Position numbers and translations under genes: made by a program. Positions 9,095-17,653 of a DNA stretch of 46,012 nt are shown in pieces. Source of the stretch: Bacteroidales bacterium. GTDB lineage: Bacteria > Bacteroidota > Bacteroidia > Bacteroidales > UBA932. The stretch lies in the NCBI GenBank assembly GCA_016290415.1, contig JAEETP010000009.1, forward strand, positions 1 through 46,012, given 5' to 3'. The notes below the pieces were generated by a model. The model was not told where the DNA came from, made no database searches, and saw nothing but the letters and a program-made list of their open reading frames with translations. The stretch's first letter is position 1. The number at the start of each line of letters is the position of its first letter.

Positions 9095-9559
9095 ATGACC
9101 GGCTCTTTAGATAAAATAGACATCAGCATACTCAAGGCGCTTCAGGAGAATGCCCGCATCACCAATAAAGAACTGGCGGCCAAGGTCCACCTCTCCCCCT
9201 CTCCGGTGTATGAGAGGCTCAAAAGGCTGGAGAGCGAAGGCTATATAGAGAGATATACCGCCGTGCTGAATGCAGAAAAGCTCAACCTGGGCTTCATAGT
9301 GTTCTGCAGCGTGAAACTGCAGCGGCTGAACACCGAAATAGCCGGCGATTTTGTAGCGAAAATCAAAGAGATTCCCGAAGTGACGGAGTGTTACAATGTT
9401 TCGGGCGAATTCGACTATCTGCTCAAGATTCACGCCCCCGATATGAAATATTACAACCAGTTTATACTGAATGTGCTGGGGCGCATAGAAAGCCTGGGTT
9501 CAATACAAAGCTCGTTTGTAATGAACCCAGTCAAGCAGAATTATGGTCTGTGTATCTAA
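9095..9559 (+). CDS. Lrp/AsnC-family transcription regulator
   Basis: The 154-residue protein has the standard two-part layout. A winged helix-turn-helix occupies residues 1-60 (IDISILKALQENARITNKELA, then SPSPVYERLKRLESEGYI), and a RAM/AsnC ligand-binding and oligomer domain covers residues 65-150 (VFCSVKLQ, VTECYNVSGEFDYLLKI, GRIESLGSIQSSFVM). Such proteins bind an amino acid and switch genes of amino acid metabolism. It is transcribed away from metY-cysK-cysE, with two palindromes between them, so it most likely controls that unit and itself. The ligand cannot be read from sequence; methionine or cysteine is a guess from context. It converges on the GH32 gene with only three bases between the stops. 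Confidence 0.93.
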   Translation: MTGSLDKIDISILKALQENARITNKELAAKVHLSPSPVYERLKRLESEGYIERYTAVLNAEKLNLGFIVFCSVKLQRLNTEIAGDFVAKIKEIPEVTECYNVSGEFDYLLKIHAPDMKYYNQFILNVLGRIESLGSIQSSFVMNPVKQNYGLCI

Positions 9560-9562
9560 ACC

Positions 9563-11212
9563 CTACCAGATGCTTTCCACGGCATCTATTTCCAGGCCGT
9601 GGATGGTCAGAGCCCACCCTTCAAACTCCAACAGCCTTACATCCTTGTCGCATATCAGCTGCGCCGACCAGCTGTAGAGGCCGTTGTCCACGAATACCTC
9701 AACACCGGTGCGGTCAATGAAAAACTCAACGGGGAATTCCAGGCCCTTGATATCTTTGGTAGAATAGAATTTGTCGTTGAAAAGGCCGAAGCTGGGATTA
9801 TAAGTGAAGAAGGCGTTGCCGTTCATCTTGAGGGCGGTGTAGCAAGAAGCATCCATCTTCAGGGTAGCCTTGATGTGCAGGCCCCGGTCGGGATCGGTGA
9901 ACTTTGCCAGAACCTTGTTGGCATCTTCGGGGCTTAAAATGCCGTTTGCGGTATACTCCCTGTGCAGCAGCGACTCTACCTCCTTCACGGGCTTGCTGCA
10001 CAAGCGCACACCGTCCCTGGTGGTGACCAGGGTCAGCTCGGTGGGAAGCTGCATCTGGCTGTTGAAAGGCATTCCGGGATGGGAAATGCGGCCCCAGCCT
10101 ATCTGGATGCAACGGCCGTCAGGGGTGTCGCTAAAGGTCTGTGCAGCATAGAAAGAACCCAGCGTGTACTGATACCTGCCGGATGTGGGAGTGAAGGTAT
10201 AGCCGTCAAAATCACCTATCATATAGACGCCTGCGGCACCCAGGGTGACCCATTTCATATTGTTTTTGTCGCCGTCCACGGGGAGGCAGAACAGGTCGGG
10301 GCACTCGTCAAAGCCGCCGATATGGCTGCGGTAGGTCCAGGTCTTAAGATCGTCAGAAGTATAAATGGAGTTGCCGTCCTTTTCAAAGAGAGCCATAACC
10401 CAGTGGCCATCCTCGCCGCCGTACCAGAGCAGGCGCGGGTCGCGTGTTTCGTGGCTTCCGACGGCCTCGTGGGAGTCAACCACGGGGTTGCCTGCATATT
10501 TTATGAGGGTACGGCCATTGTCCAGGCTATAGGCGATGCACTGCTTCTGCCACTGTGCGTGGGTCGTGTAGGCATAAACTATGGGAGAAGGGCAAGCCTT
10601 GGTGCCGAAGCCGCTGGTATTTTTCCAATCCACCACGGCGCTTCCTGAGAACATTGTTCCGAAACGGTCGGGGTGCAGCACGTCACCGAGTTCTTCCCAA
10701 TGCACAAGGTCGCGGCTCACTGCGTGGCCCCAGGTCATATTGCCCCAGTTTGTGCTATATGGATTATGCTGATAATAAAGATGATACTCTCCGTTGTAAT
10801 AGACCATTCCGTTGGGATCGTTGGTCCAGCCGCGACGGGTTGTATAGTGGAACTGCGGGCGCCTTGCCTCTTTGTAGAACTGGCTCTGCCCCAGCACGGT
10901 GTCGGCCAGGAACATCTTTTCCAGGTCGGCCGCATCACCGCCATACGTTATCTTGAGTTTCTTGCCCATATACTGGGAGAGATCTTTATAGATCCAGTAC
11001 TGCGGCTCGCCCTTGGCAACGCAGACATCCACACTAAGGCTATCCACTCCTTTGGCCGTAAACAACAGCTCTTTACCATCCACTTCTGTGTCAATGGGAA
11101 TATTAAGGTAGCGCTGTTTGACTTTGAATTCTTTTACAGCGGGTTGCGCGAATGATAAAACCGGAGCGCAAATAAAGGCAAAAATAAGAGCGAGATAAAA
11201 TTGTCTTTTCAT
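9563..11212 (-). CDS. Secreted GH32 fructan/sucrose hydrolase
   Basis: A 549-residue protein with a cleavable signal peptide (to about FAQ, residue 23). Residues 25-118 form an N-terminal extension common in Bacteroides GH32 enzymes. The five-bladed propeller follows: WTNDPNG with nucleophile Asp132, FSGSAVV, RDP (257-259) for the stabilising Asp, and FDECPD with acid/base Glu303. A beta-sandwich closes the C-terminus. It should hydrolyse beta-fructosyl bonds in levan, inulin or sucrose in the periplasm or outside the cell. No SusC/SusD pair, fructokinase or transporter gene lies near it, so it is separate from any polysaccharide utilisation locus in this window. It starts 12 bases after the dihydroorotase stop; a TACCTTTG at 11308-11315 on minus might give it a separate promoter. 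Confidence 0.93.
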   Translation of the reverse strand: MKRQFYLALIFAFICAPVLSFAQPAVKEFKVKQRYLNIPIDTEVDGKELLFTAKGVDSLSVDVCVAKGEPQYWIYKDLSQYMGKKLKITYGGDAADLEKMFLADTVLGQSQFYKEARRPQFHYTTRRGWTNDPNGMVYYNGEYHLYYQHNPYSTNWGNMTWGHAVSRDLVHWEELGDVLHPDRFGTMFSGSAVVDWKNTSGFGTKACPSPIVYAYTTHAQWQKQCIAYSLDNGRTLIKYAGNPVVDSHEAVGSHETRDPRLLWYGGEDGHWVMALFEKDGNSIYTSDDLKTWTYRSHIGGFDECPDLFCLPVDGDKNNMKWVTLGAAGVYMIGDFDGYTFTPTSGRYQYTLGSFYAAQTFSDTPDGRCIQIGWGRISHPGMPFNSQMQLPTELTLVTTRDGVRLCSKPVKEVESLLHREYTANGILSPEDANKVLAKFTDPDRGLHIKATLKMDASCYTALKMNGNAFFTYNPSFGLFNDKFYSTKDIKGLEFPVEFFIDRTGVEVFVDNGLYSWSAQLICDKDVRLLEFEGWALTIHGLEIDAVESIW

Positions 11213-11224
11213 TGTGGATGTAAA

Positions 11225-12580
11225 TTATCGGTTGGTATATTTCAACTGGAGACCGCGCGGGGCGTCCTGCGCCAGGCGGCCGCCCGCAAACACGGGATTG
11301 CCGTTTACAAAGGTATACAAAATTGACGATGAAAACTTGGTGACCGGACTCCAGCCGCAGCGGGAGGCGGGCGGAACATCGCACGGCGCGGCGGTGTCAA
11401 ACACCACCAGGTCGGCATAATAACCTTTGCGGATAAAACCGCGACGGTCTATATCAAACAGCCTGGCAGGCGCGTGGCACATTTTCTCTATCACCATAGG
11501 GATGGAGAACTCCCCTTCCCTAACCATCTCCAGCATCATCAGCAGCGAATACTGCACAAGCGGGATGCCGCTGGCCGCCTTAAGGCAGTCGCCTTCTTTC
11601 TCTGAAAGCAGATGGGGGGCGTGGTCGGTGGCCACCGTCCTTATGATTCCGGAGCGAACTGCAGCGCGCAGCGCGGCGCGGTCTGCGGCGCTCTTTATGG
11701 CAGGATTGCACTTTATCTGAGCCCCGAAACGCTCGTAGTCGCTCTCGTCAAACCAGAGATACTGGACGCAAGTTTCGGCAGTGATATGGTCGGTGGTTGC
11801 CATAACCCTGGAGAGGAACTCCACCTCCTGGGCCGTGGATACGTGCAGCACGTGCAGCCGAGCACCCGTTTCCAGGGCCAGCGACACCGCCTTTTGCGTG
11901 GAGGCCAGGCAGGCGGCCGCGGTGCGGATGGCCGGGTGTGCCTTTACAGGAATATGATTGCCATACTGGGCCCTGATGCGCGCCAGGTTGGCTTCCATAA
12001 TATCATTGTCCTCGCAGTGAGCCGCTATAAGCAGCGGCGATGATTCAAAGATACGATGCATAGCCACCGGGCTCTTTACCCTGAGGCCGCCTGTAGATGC
12101 TCCAAGAAACACCTTCACGGCACAGGCAATAGAGGCATCGGCGGCCGCCACTTCATCTGCATTGAAGTCGCTTCCGCCAAGGTAAAAGCCATAGTTGGCC
12201 AGGGAGTCCCGGCTGGCAATATCGGCCTTGGCCTTAAGCGAAGCGGCGGTGATAGCCGGCGGATTGTTGTTGGGCATATCCAGGTAAGATGTGACACCGC
12301 CCATCACGGCGGCGGCACTTTCGCTGGCTATACAACCCTTGTGCGTGGAGCCGGGCTCCCGGAAATGGACGTGGGTGTCGATGACGCCGGGGGCGAGATA
12401 TTTCCACCCCATATCCATTGCAGGGCAGCCAGAGAGCAGCAGTGCCGACTCGCGATCCCTGTCGCCCAGCTTCTCATAATCAAAGATGTCGCAGATAATG
12501 CCGTCTTTAACAAAAATCCCCCCTTTAAAGGAGAGACCTTCGTTTACAATCACCGCATTTTCAAGAATCAGCTCTGCCAT
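11225..12580 (-). CDS. pyrC: Dihydroorotase
   Basis: Dihydroorotase closes carbamoyl-aspartate to dihydroorotate in pyrimidine synthesis. The 451-residue protein is of the longer class I type. It has the metal-binding HxH in DTHVHFREPG, the typical MPNNNPP after it, a Lys in VKVFLGAS as the likely carboxylated ligand, further His residues in AHCEDND and LHVLHVST, and the catalytic Asp in TDHAPH. All metal ligands are present, so it should be active rather than a PyrC-like pseudoenzyme. Its ATG shares one base with the stop of the upstream glycosyltransferase gene (TAATG), showing coupling. Some hydantoinase-type amidohydrolases look similar, but the DTHVHFREPG motif favours dihydroorotase. 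Confidence 0.93.
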   Translation of the reverse strand: MAELILENAVIVNEGLSFKGGIFVKDGIICDIFDYEKLGDRDRESALLLSGCPAMDMGWKYLAPGVIDTHVHFREPGSTHKGCIASESAAAVMGGVTSYLDMPNNNPPAITAASLKAKADIASRDSLANYGFYLGGSDFNADEVAAADASIACAVKVFLGASTGGLRVKSPVAMHRIFESSPLLIAAHCEDNDIMEANLARIRAQYGNHIPVKAHPAIRTAAACLASTQKAVSLALETGARLHVLHVSTAQEVEFLSRVMATTDHITAETCVQYLWFDESDYERFGAQIKCNPAIKSAADRAALRAAVRSGIIRTVATDHAPHLLSEKEGDCLKAASGIPLVQYSLLMMLEMVREGEFSIPMVIEKMCHAPARLFDIDRRGFIRKGYYADLVVFDTAAPCDVPPASRCGWSPVTKFSSSILYTFVNGNPVFAGGRLAQDAPRGLQLKYTNR

Positions 12581-13311
12581 TATTTCTTCCCTTTAATCTT
12601 GCGCAGCCTAAGGCCCATCACGCCCCAGAACGCCTCGCCGAATATGCTGCTGCTCATCTTGGAAACGCCGGCGGTGCGGTCAATGAATATCACAGAGACC
12701 TCAGCTATCTTGAAGCCAAGTTTGTATGCGGTGTATTTCATCTCTATCTGGAAGCCGTAGCCCTTCATCTTTACGCTGTCGAAGTCTATTGCCTCCAGCA
12801 CCCTGCGGCGGTAGCACACGAAACCGGCGGTAGTGTCATAGATTTTGACACCCAATACCAGGCGTACATACACCGATGCAAAATAGGACATCAGCAGGCG
12901 CCCCATTGGCCAGTTGACCACATTCACTCCCTTGCAATAACGCGACCCCACCGCCACGTCGGCGCCGTTTTCACAGGCCTCTATCAGACGCGGCAGGTCG
13001 TCGGGATTGTGGGAAAAATCGGCATCCATCTCGGTGATGAACTCATAACCGTGGTCAAGAGCCCAGCGGAAGCCGGTGAGATAGGCAGTACCCAGTCCAA
13101 GCTTGCCCTGCCGCTCTATTATGAAAAGCGAGTCGGGGAATTCTGCCATAAGTGACTTGACAATGGCGGCCGTGCCGTCTGGCGAGCCGTCGTCTATCAC
13201 CAGCACGTGGAATTCTCCCTCAAGGCTGCGAACCTTGCGGATAATCTTCTCTATGTTTTCCTTCTCGTTGTAAGTAGGAATTATTACCAGTCTGGAGCCG
13301 TTCATAATCAC
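12580..13311 (-). CDS. Polyprenol-phosphate mannosyltransferase-type GT2
   Basis: The 243-residue cytoplasmic GT-A glycosyltransferase has the features of DPM1-type enzymes. These are IPTYNEKENIEKII at the N-terminus, VIDDGSPDGT for nucleotide binding, and GLGTAYLTGFRWAL. MDADFSHNP carries the metal-binding DxD-like motif, and a late VIFIDRTAGVSKM completes the set. It lacks the C-terminal membrane segments of longer homologues. The expected reaction is transfer of a hexose, usually mannose, from GDP to a polyprenyl phosphate, feeding protein O-glycosylation or surface glycan synthesis in Bacteroidetes. The donor sugar is inferred. The start could be the second Met (13305). It is placed 11 bases after tex and overlaps pyrC by one base. 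Confidence 0.88.
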   Translation of the reverse strand: MIMNGSRLVIIPTYNEKENIEKIIRKVRSLEGEFHVLVIDDGSPDGTAAIVKSLMAEFPDSLFIIERQGKLGLGTAYLTGFRWALDHGYEFITEMDADFSHNPDDLPRLIEACENGADVAVGSRYCKGVNVVNWPMGRLLMSYFASVYVRLVLGVKIYDTTAGFVCYRRRVLEAIDFDSVKMKGYGFQIEMKYTAYKLGFKIAEVSVIFIDRTAGVSKMSSSIFGEAFWGVMGLRLRKIKGKK

Positions 13312-13322
13312 AAAGATAGAGA

Positions 13323-15473
13323 TTATCGCCCAATTTCCAAAGCCAGGGCTATGCGTTGCCGCTGAAGGTCCACACGCTCTACCCTGACCTGCACGTGCTG
13401 CTGGATCTTGAGCTGTGCCCGGCCGCGGCCATCGCGGCCTCCGCCCATCCGAGACACGTGTATCAGGCCGTTCTGCTTAATGCCGATGTCCACGAATGCG
13501 CCAAAATCGGTGATGTTGGTTATGATGCCGGGCAGCACCATACCTTCGTGCAAATCTTCTATGGTGCGGATATCCTCGCTGAAAGAGAACGTCTGCGCAG
13601 TTTCGCGCGGGTCTCGGCCTGGCTTTTTCAACTCCGACACTATATCCCTGAGGGTGGGCAGGCCCACTTCGTCGTCTGTATATTTCTCAAGATCTATGGA
13701 GTCTATAAGTGCGTCGTTGCGCACCAACTCACCCACGTTAACCTTGAGGTCGGCCGCCATCTTCTCTACCAGGGCGTAGCGCTCTGGATGGACGGCAGAA
13801 TTGTCCAGGGGATTTGCAGCAGAGGGAATGCGCAGGAAGCCGGCGCACTGCTCAAAGGCCTTGGCGCCCAGACGCTTGACCTCGTTAAGCTGGCGGCGGG
13901 AGGCAAAATTGCCGTGCGTGTTGCGCCAGTCCACTATGTTTGATGCCAGTGCGGGACCTACACCCGATACATACTGCAGCAAATACACGCTGGCAGTGTT
14001 GAGATTCACGCCCACGCTGTTCACGCAGCTCTCTACCGTATTGTCCAGCTCTTCTTTGAGGAGGTTCTGGTCCACATCGTGCTGATACTGCCCCACCCCT
14101 ATGGATTTTGGATCTATCTTGACCAGTTCAGAGAGCGGGTCCATAAGCCTGCGGCCAATGGAGACGGCTCCGCGCACGGTCACGTCATAGTCGGGGAACT
14201 CTTCGCGGGCAATCTCAGAAGCCGAATATACAGAGGCCCCGTCTTCGCTCACGCTGTAGATTTCTATCTTTTCGTCCAGGCCAAGGCGCTTGATGAAGCT
14301 CTCCGTTTCACGGCCGGCGGTGCCGCTGCCAATGGCAATGACCTCAACCTGATATTTATCCACCATATCGGTAATCTTCTTCATTGAAGAGATCCGCTCA
14401 TTCACCGGAGGATGGGGATAGATGGTGTCGTTGTGCAGCAAAGCGCCGCGCTCGTCCAGGCACACCACCTTGCAGCCGGTGCGGAAACCTGGGTCTATGG
14501 CCATCACGCGTTTCTGCCCCACCGGCGGCGCCAGGAGCAGCTGCCGGAGATTCTCGCCGAACACCTTTATGGAATCTATATCGGCCTTTTCTTTTGCGCT
14601 TTTGAGGACTTCATTCTCTATGGAAGGGTGCAGCAGCCGCTTGAAACTGTCCTTGAAGGTATCCTGAAGGATATTGTAGAGTTCGCGCGACGCAACCCTC
14701 TGACCGTCCAGGACAATGCGGTTTATCCGCTCCAGATTCCGGTCCTCGTCCACGTCCACTTTCACTGTGAGCATTCCTTCGGAAGCCCCGCGCAAAATGG
14801 CCAGCAGGCGGTGCGGCGCTATTCTGGAAAGCGGCTCGCGGTAGTCCTGCCAACTGCGGTATTTGTCGCTTTCCTCGGTTTTTTCGGCCCCTTCACGCGA
14901 CAGTCTGGAGACAACCTGCCCCCACTTGAGGTAGCTGGAGCGGAGCATACTTCTCACTTCGGCGCTTTCGCTTACGCGTTCTGCAATAATGTCGCAGGCG
15001 CCGGCAATGGCGGCATCCTCGTCCGGCACATCGGCATTGATGTACTTTCGGGCAAGGTCACGCGGCCGGTCGGCCTTGAGTGACATAAAGGCATCTGCAA
15101 GCGGCTCCAGACCCCGCTCCCGCGCCACCGATGCACGGGTGCGCTTCTTGGGCCGGTACGGCAGGTAAAGGTCTTCCAGCGCGGTGGAGTCTATCTCTCC
15201 CTCAATGGCAGTGCGCAGTTCTGGAGTGAGCGCCTCCTGCTCTTCTATGGACTTGAGTATCGCAGCCTTACGTTTATCCAATTCGGTGAAATACTGGAAA
15301 TAGTGCTTGACCTGCGCTACCTGCACCTCGTCCATTCCGCCGGTGCGCTCTTTGCGGTAGCGGCTTATGAACGGTATGGTGGCCCCTTCTTCAAGAAGCT
15401 CCACGCAGTGCATAGCCTGCCACAGGTTCACGCCCAGCTGGGCGCTGATATGCTTTATATATAAATCAGTCAT
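13323..15473 (-). CDS. tex: Tex-family RNA-binding transcription accessory protein
   Basis: The 716-residue protein contains the whole Tex arrangement. A helical N-terminal region carries ATIPFISRYRKERTGG. A YqgF/RNase H-like domain follows (MAIDPGFRTGCKVVCLD ... AIGSGTAGRETE), then helix-hairpin-helix repeats (LLQYVSGVGPALASNIVDWR). A C-terminal S1 domain ends it (GIITNITDFGAFVDIGIKQNGLIHVS). Tex binds nucleic acid and affects transcription and gene expression in many bacteria; its exact biochemical role is not settled. The gene overlaps the end of the ClC gene by eight bases. Confidence 0.96.
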   Translation of the reverse strand: MTDLYIKHISAQLGVNLWQAMHCVELLEEGATIPFISRYRKERTGGMDEVQVAQVKHYFQYFTELDKRKAAILKSIEEQEALTPELRTAIEGEIDSTALEDLYLPYRPKKRTRASVARERGLEPLADAFMSLKADRPRDLARKYINADVPDEDAAIAGACDIIAERVSESAEVRSMLRSSYLKWGQVVSRLSREGAEKTEESDKYRSWQDYREPLSRIAPHRLLAILRGASEGMLTVKVDVDEDRNLERINRIVLDGQRVASRELYNILQDTFKDSFKRLLHPSIENEVLKSAKEKADIDSIKVFGENLRQLLLAPPVGQKRVMAIDPGFRTGCKVVCLDERGALLHNDTIYPHPPVNERISSMKKITDMVDKYQVEVIAIGSGTAGRETESFIKRLGLDEKIEIYSVSEDGASVYSASEIAREEFPDYDVTVRGAVSIGRRLMDPLSELVKIDPKSIGVGQYQHDVDQNLLKEELDNTVESCVNSVGVNLNTASVYLLQYVSGVGPALASNIVDWRNTHGNFASRRQLNEVKRLGAKAFEQCAGFLRIPSAANPLDNSAVHPERYALVEKMAADLKVNVGELVRNDALIDSIDLEKYTDDEVGLPTLRDIVSELKKPGRDPRETAQTFSFSEDIRTIEDLHEGMVLPGIITNITDFGAFVDIGIKQNGLIHVSRMGGGRDGRGRAQLKIQQHVQVRVERVDLQRQRIALALEIGR

Positions 15474-17190
15474 GGGAAACCTGATGTAGTTGGTCTCGGT
15501 AAGAAGAGAAAATCTTGGACTTGGACACGAAGCCTATATAATGCCCGTCGGCATCTTTCACGGGGAGGTTCCAGGCCCCGGTGCTCTCGAACTTGTCCAT
15601 CACGCTCTCCATCCTTTCGTCCTGGGACAGTATGCCAGGCGCATCCTTGACAAGATTGTATATATGGATGCGGTCGTAAAGGGATTCGTTGAACATATGA
15701 CTGCGGACGTCGTCTACCAGCACTATGCCCTGGAAAATATTGTCGGAATCCACCACAGGCACTATGTTGCGGTTGCTGGAGGCAATGATTTTCACCAGAT
15801 CGCCCAGCGAAGCGCCTATCTCGATGGGCTTGAAATCTTTCTCTATGAAGTCGGATGTCCTGAGCAGCGTGAGCACCGCGCGATCGCTGTCGTGGGTCAG
15901 AAGGTCGCCCTGCTGTGCTACGCGCTTGGAATAAATGGAATACTGCTCAAAAATGCGGATGGTGGCAAACGATATAGCCGATGTGATCATCAGCGGGAAC
16001 ATCAGCGAATAGCCGCCGGTTATCTCCGCCACCAGGAAGATGGCGGTAAGCGGCGCCTGCATCACACCCGCCATAAGGCCTGCCATACCCACAAGGGTGA
16101 AATTGGCCTCGGGCAGCGAAGCGATGCCCAGATTGCCCACCAGCCGCGCCAGCACAAAACCGGTGATGGCACCGGTAAAAATGGTAGGGCCAAAAGTACC
16201 GCCCACTCCGCCGCCGGCATTTGTAAACGCGGTGGCATATACCTTTACCAGCATAATCGCCACAAAGAATATCAGGACAATCCACTTTCTGTCTATAATG
16301 CCCTCCGGGAATATCCATTTGACTTCGCTGTCGGCGCCGCCGTTCAGGATGGCCGACACTGAGTCATAACCCTCGCCGTAGAGCGGCGGGAACAGGAAAA
16401 TCAGCAGCCCCAGCAGCAGGGCGCACATCCCCCATTTAATGTAGGGATTGCGCATCTTTCCCAGCTTGTCTTCTACCCTCAGGGTCGTGCGCAGGAAATA
16501 AAGTGACACAAAGCCGCAGACCACGCCCAGGAGGACATAATACGGTATATTACCCAGTTCAAAGGGGACCAGGCTGCCGGGGATTGAAACCGTGTTGCCC
16601 ATCAGCAGATAGGTCACCATAGTGGCCGACACCGAAGAGAACAGCAGCGGCAGGATGGATGTCATAGAGATATTGAACATCAGTATCTCCAGCGTGAAAA
16701 GGACTCCGGCGATGGGGGCCTTGAAAATGCCGGCCACCGCGCCGGCGGCGCCGCAACCCAACAGGATGGTCATCTGCTTGTATGGCAGGCCCAGCACCCG
16801 GGCCACATTGCTGCCTATGGCCGCGCCGGTATAGACTATCGGCGCCTCGGCTCCGACGCTGCCGCCCAGACCGATGGTCATAGCACTGGAAACCAGCGAA
16901 GACCAGGTGTTGTGCGGTTTGATCTGCGCCTCGTTGCGCGAGATAGCCCTCAGCACCCTGGTGACTCCGTGGCCGATGTTGTCTCTGAGAATGAACTTGA
17001 CAAATAGCAGCGCCAGCAGCATACCGATGCCGGGAGTAATAAGATACAGCCAGTGATACTGCTGGCCGGGGAATGCGTTTCGCACCACCATCCCCAGATA
17101 ATGGATGGACTGCTTGAGCAGCACGGCCGCAAACCCGCTCAGCACCCCCACGACAATAGCCAGGACCCAAAGCAAATTGCGCTCAGACAT
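15466..17190 (-). CDS. ClC-family chloride channel/antiporter with CBS domains
   Basis: A membrane protein of about 574 residues from the chosen ATG at 17190 (MSERNLLW). The frame is open to 17334, but that would overlap the upstream gene by 95 bases; a GTG at 17223 is the other option. Ten or more membrane helices are visible. The filter elements are GSVGAEAP, with the gating Glu as in GREGP-type loops, and GGTFGP (GxFxP). The first GSGIP-type element is replaced by GHGVT, so ion preference may differ from E. coli ClcA. The C-terminus holds a CBS pair (TSDFIEKDFKPIEIGASL ... VLVDDVRSH, then a second copy) that may sense nucleotides. Its role is anion or proton balance. Confidence 0.92.
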   Translation of the reverse strand: MSERNLLWVLAIVVGVLSGFAAVLLKQSIHYLGMVVRNAFPGQQYHWLYLITPGIGMLLALLFVKFILRDNIGHGVTRVLRAISRNEAQIKPHNTWSSLVSSAMTIGLGGSVGAEAPIVYTGAAIGSNVARVLGLPYKQMTILLGCGAAGAVAGIFKAPIAGVLFTLEILMFNISMTSILPLLFSSVSATMVTYLLMGNTVSIPGSLVPFELGNIPYYVLLGVVCGFVSLYFLRTTLRVEDKLGKMRNPYIKWGMCALLLGLLIFLFPPLYGEGYDSVSAILNGGADSEVKWIFPEGIIDRKWIVLIFFVAIMLVKVYATAFTNAGGGVGGTFGPTIFTGAITGFVLARLVGNLGIASLPEANFTLVGMAGLMAGVMQAPLTAIFLVAEITGGYSLMFPLMITSAISFATIRIFEQYSIYSKRVAQQGDLLTHDSDRAVLTLLRTSDFIEKDFKPIEIGASLGDLVKIIASSNRNIVPVVDSDNIFQGIVLVDDVRSHMFNESLYDRIHIYNLVKDAPGILSQDERMESVMDKFESTGAWNLPVKDADGHYIGFVSKSKIFSSYRDQLHQVSHD

Positions 17191-17239
17191 ATGTTTGAGC
17201 GCACCTTTGAATCTACTGGCCACACGGCCGGGATATGAT

Positions 17240-17617
17240 TTAGTCTTCGTCGTCAGATTCGTCTTCCGAATGTGTATTGAAGTCGTTGTCGTTACCGGGA
17301 AGAGGTTCGCCTTCCGAGTCGACACCGCTGTCATCTGAATGGTCTTCGAACAGCTCTTTCTCTACCTCCTCTACATCATCTGTGTTTACCTTGATCTTTA
17401 CCAGATAGAGCACGTCTTCCACAACTTCGTCGTCTTCCGGCTCCGGTTTGAACTTAACAGCGTGGAAAAAAGTGCCGTCCGGCTTGTCCACCTTCATTAT
17501 ATCTCCCATATAATCTGCATAACCGTGGGGATACTTTTTGTCAAAAGCGTCCTTAAGGTCCTGGGACATATTGTCATAACTAACTACAAATCTCTTTTTA
17601 ACTGGTGCTGTTGGCAT
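17240..17617 (-). CDS. Acidic protein of unknown function
   Basis: A 125-residue soluble protein with no signal peptide. The first 90 residues look folded (KKRFVVSYDNMSQDLKDAFDKKYPHGYADYM, then alternating strands HAVKFKP and VLYLVKIKV). The last 40 are almost all Asp, Glu, Ser and Asn, a disordered acidic tail ending SDDED. I do not recognise a named family, although proteins of this form seem common in Bacteroidetes. Acidic tails of this sort often contact basic proteins or nucleic-acid-binding partners, but that is inference. It lies between YgiQ (36-base gap) and the ClC gene, in the same direction. Confidence 0.75.
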   Translation of the reverse strand: MPTAPVKKRFVVSYDNMSQDLKDAFDKKYPHGYADYMGDIMKVDKPDGTFFHAVKFKPEPEDDEVVEDVLYLVKIKVNTDDVEEVEKELFEDHSDDSGVDSEGEPLPGNDNDFNTHSEDESDDED

Positions 17618-17653
17618 ATCTGATGTGTAATTTGATATACAATATTAATCAAA

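Noticed and set aside
11225-12580. Inactive PyrC-like pseudoenzyme
   Set aside because: The HxH, the Lys for carboxylation and the catalytic Asp motif are all present.
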